Assembly (NCBI GenBank): GCA_900314225.1
Contig: OMUM01000158.1
Span: forward strand, 1-5,066
Reading direction: 5' to 3'
Length of the DNA stretch: 5,066 bases
From: an uncultured bacterium
GTDB taxonomy: Bacteria; Bacillota_I; Bacilli_A; RF39; UBA660
The notes beneath the pieces are model-generated. The model had not been told where the DNA came from, ran no database searches, and was given only the letters and a program-made list of their open reading frames with translations. The translations under genes were made by a program, and so were the position numbers. Positions 4,756-5,066 of this stretch are shown piece by piece; positions within the stretch are counted from its first letter, which is position 1; each line of letters starts with the position of its first letter.

Positions 4756-4968
4756 ATGACAGGACGCGTGAAATGGTTTAATAATGATAAAGGCTATGGT
4801 TTTATTGGATTCAAAGAAAATGAAGACATATTTGTACATTATTCAGCAATTGAATTAGATGGATATAAAACATTAAAAGAAGGTCAACTTGTTGAATTTA
4901 AACTTATTGAAACAAGTAAAGGATATCAAGCAATTAATGTAAAGTTACTAAGAGAAGCTGCTATATAA
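4756..4968 (+). CDS. csp: Cold-shock protein (CspA/CspB family, single cold-shock domain)
   Basis: A 70-residue single-domain OB-fold protein that binds single-stranded RNA and DNA and acts as an RNA chaperone, often in cold adaptation and general growth. It begins MTGRVKWFNNDKGYGFI, with RNP1 at KGYGFI (12-17) and RNP2 at DIFVHYSAI (24-32). The surface aromatic residues W7, F8, Y14, F16, F26, H28 and Y29 used for base stacking are present. The length equals that of typical CspA proteins. GAGGTG (4740-4745) sets the ATG at 4756. Its own promoter and terminator suggest a single-gene unit, although the LytTR gene upstream has no clear terminator, so read-through is possible. Which Csp paralogue it is cannot be told from the sequence. 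Confidence 0.95.
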   Translation: MTGRVKWFNNDKGYGFIGFKENEDIFVHYSAIELDGYKTLKEGQLVEFKLIETSKGYQAINVKLLREAAI

Positions 4969-4985
4969 AAATAGTAGTTTTTTTT
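4955..4985 (+). terminator. Intrinsic terminator of csp
   Basis: A 7-bp stem, CTGCTAT (4958-4964) with ATAGTAG (4971-4977), has one G-U pair and can be extended outward by three more pairs. A T run to 4985 follows. The 6-nt loop contains most of the csp stop codon (4966-4968). Confidence 0.83.
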
Positions 4986-4994
4986 ATTATATAA

Positions 4995-5003
4995 TGGTAT
5001 AAT
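4995..5003 (+). promoter_or_regulatory. Extended -10 promoter for hpf
   Basis: TGGTATAAT is a perfect TGn plus TATAAT. No clear -35 is seen; that region would overlap the csp terminator. The predicted start near 5010 leaves a leader of about 17 nt beginning at the strong ribosome-binding site AAAGGAGG (5012-5019). Confidence 0.68.
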
Positions 5004-5026
5004 ATAGATACAAAGGAGGAGATATT

Positions 5027-5066
5027 ATGGAAATTGTAATTCATGGAGATAAAGTAAAAGTTACTA
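5027..5066 (+). CDS. hpf: Ribosome hibernation promoting factor, N-terminus only (window edge)
   Basis: Only 13 codons are visible, reading MEIVIHGDKVKVT, before the window ends. This matches the first strand of HPF/RaiA (YvyD) proteins, which typically open with a hydrophobic strand, a basic or His residue plus Gly, and then a V-x-V-T step. HPF pairs 70S ribosomes into inactive 100S dimers during stationary phase or stress. A near-perfect ribosome-binding site (AAAGGAGG, 5012-5019) and a consensus extended -10 lie directly upstream, so the start is secure. The identity rests on very few residues plus context: in Bacillus hpf belongs to the same chromosomal arm after tagO. In many Bacillota secA and prfB follow. 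The long or short form cannot be told. Confidence 0.7.
   Translation, partial: MEIVIHGDKVKVT

Noticed and set aside
3898..4968. LytTR gene plus csp as a two-component or phage-defence system
   Set aside because: There is no kinase, peptide signal, transporter or effector gene nearby. csp is an ordinary cold-shock protein with its own promoter and terminator.
1..5066. Use of UGA as tryptophan (Mollicutes code)
   Set aside because: Trp is encoded by TGG in ywzB, tagO, the LytTR gene and csp, and TGA ends rpiB and the LytTR gene.
1..5066. CRISPR array, tRNA, rRNA, insertion sequence or prophage
   Set aside because: No spaced repeat array, cloverleaf, transposase, integrase or terminal inverted repeats were seen; the window is tightly packed with chromosomal genes.

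Overview
The window is a compact, single-strand block of chromosomal housekeeping and cell-envelope genes from an AT-rich, low-G+C Gram-positive bacterium (Bacillota; a spore-forming Bacilli or Erysipelotrichia-like lineage is my best guess). The main reasons are a SpoIIQ protein, which is specific to endospore formers, an Mbl-type actin, a DUF1146/YwzB protein and strong AGGAGG-type ribosome sites. TGG encodes Trp and TGA serves as a stop (rpiB and the LytTR gene), so the genetic code is standard and not the Mollicutes code 4.

Layout, all on the + strand: rpmE (ribosomal protein L31, zinc-ribbon type); rpiB overlapping ywzB/DUF1146 by 4 nt; spoIIQ; mbl; a tagO/wecA-family glycosyl-1-phosphate transferase; a very AT-rich gene for a LytTR-type regulator with a degenerate receiver domain; a cold-shock protein; and the first 13 codons of hpf (ribosome hibernation factor), cut by the window edge. 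Intergenic spaces are tiny. The only one above 100 bases is 4609-4755, which holds a 16-bp tandem repeat, a promoter and a leader hairpin.

Almost every gene end carries an intrinsic terminator whose stem or loop contains the stop codon. Several genes are preceded by an extended -10 promoter (TGnTAnnnT) placed directly against the ribosome-binding site. The window therefore reads as a chain of short, separately transcribed units and not as one operon. Three start codons were moved downstream of the longest possible ORF (mbl to 1710, tagO to 2778, LytTR gene to 3928) because the ribosome-binding site decides them.

Together the genes cover translation (rpmE, hpf), pentose phosphate metabolism (rpiB), the forespore-mother cell channel (spoIIQ), sidewall elongation (mbl), the first step of teichoic acid or related envelope polymer synthesis (tagO) and RNA chaperoning (csp). 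From memory, rpmE, rpiB, ywzB, spoIIQ, mbl, tagO and hpf occur in this same relative order across a far longer stretch of the Bacillus subtilis chromosome, so this looks like a collapsed ancestral gene order into which the LytTR gene and csp have been inserted. The most unusual items are the LytTR regulator with a lost phosphorylation site, the SpoIIQ with a half-lost zinc site, the RpiB with its ring-opening His replaced by Asp, and a one-residue deletion in the GDxG motif of the TagO-like enzyme.
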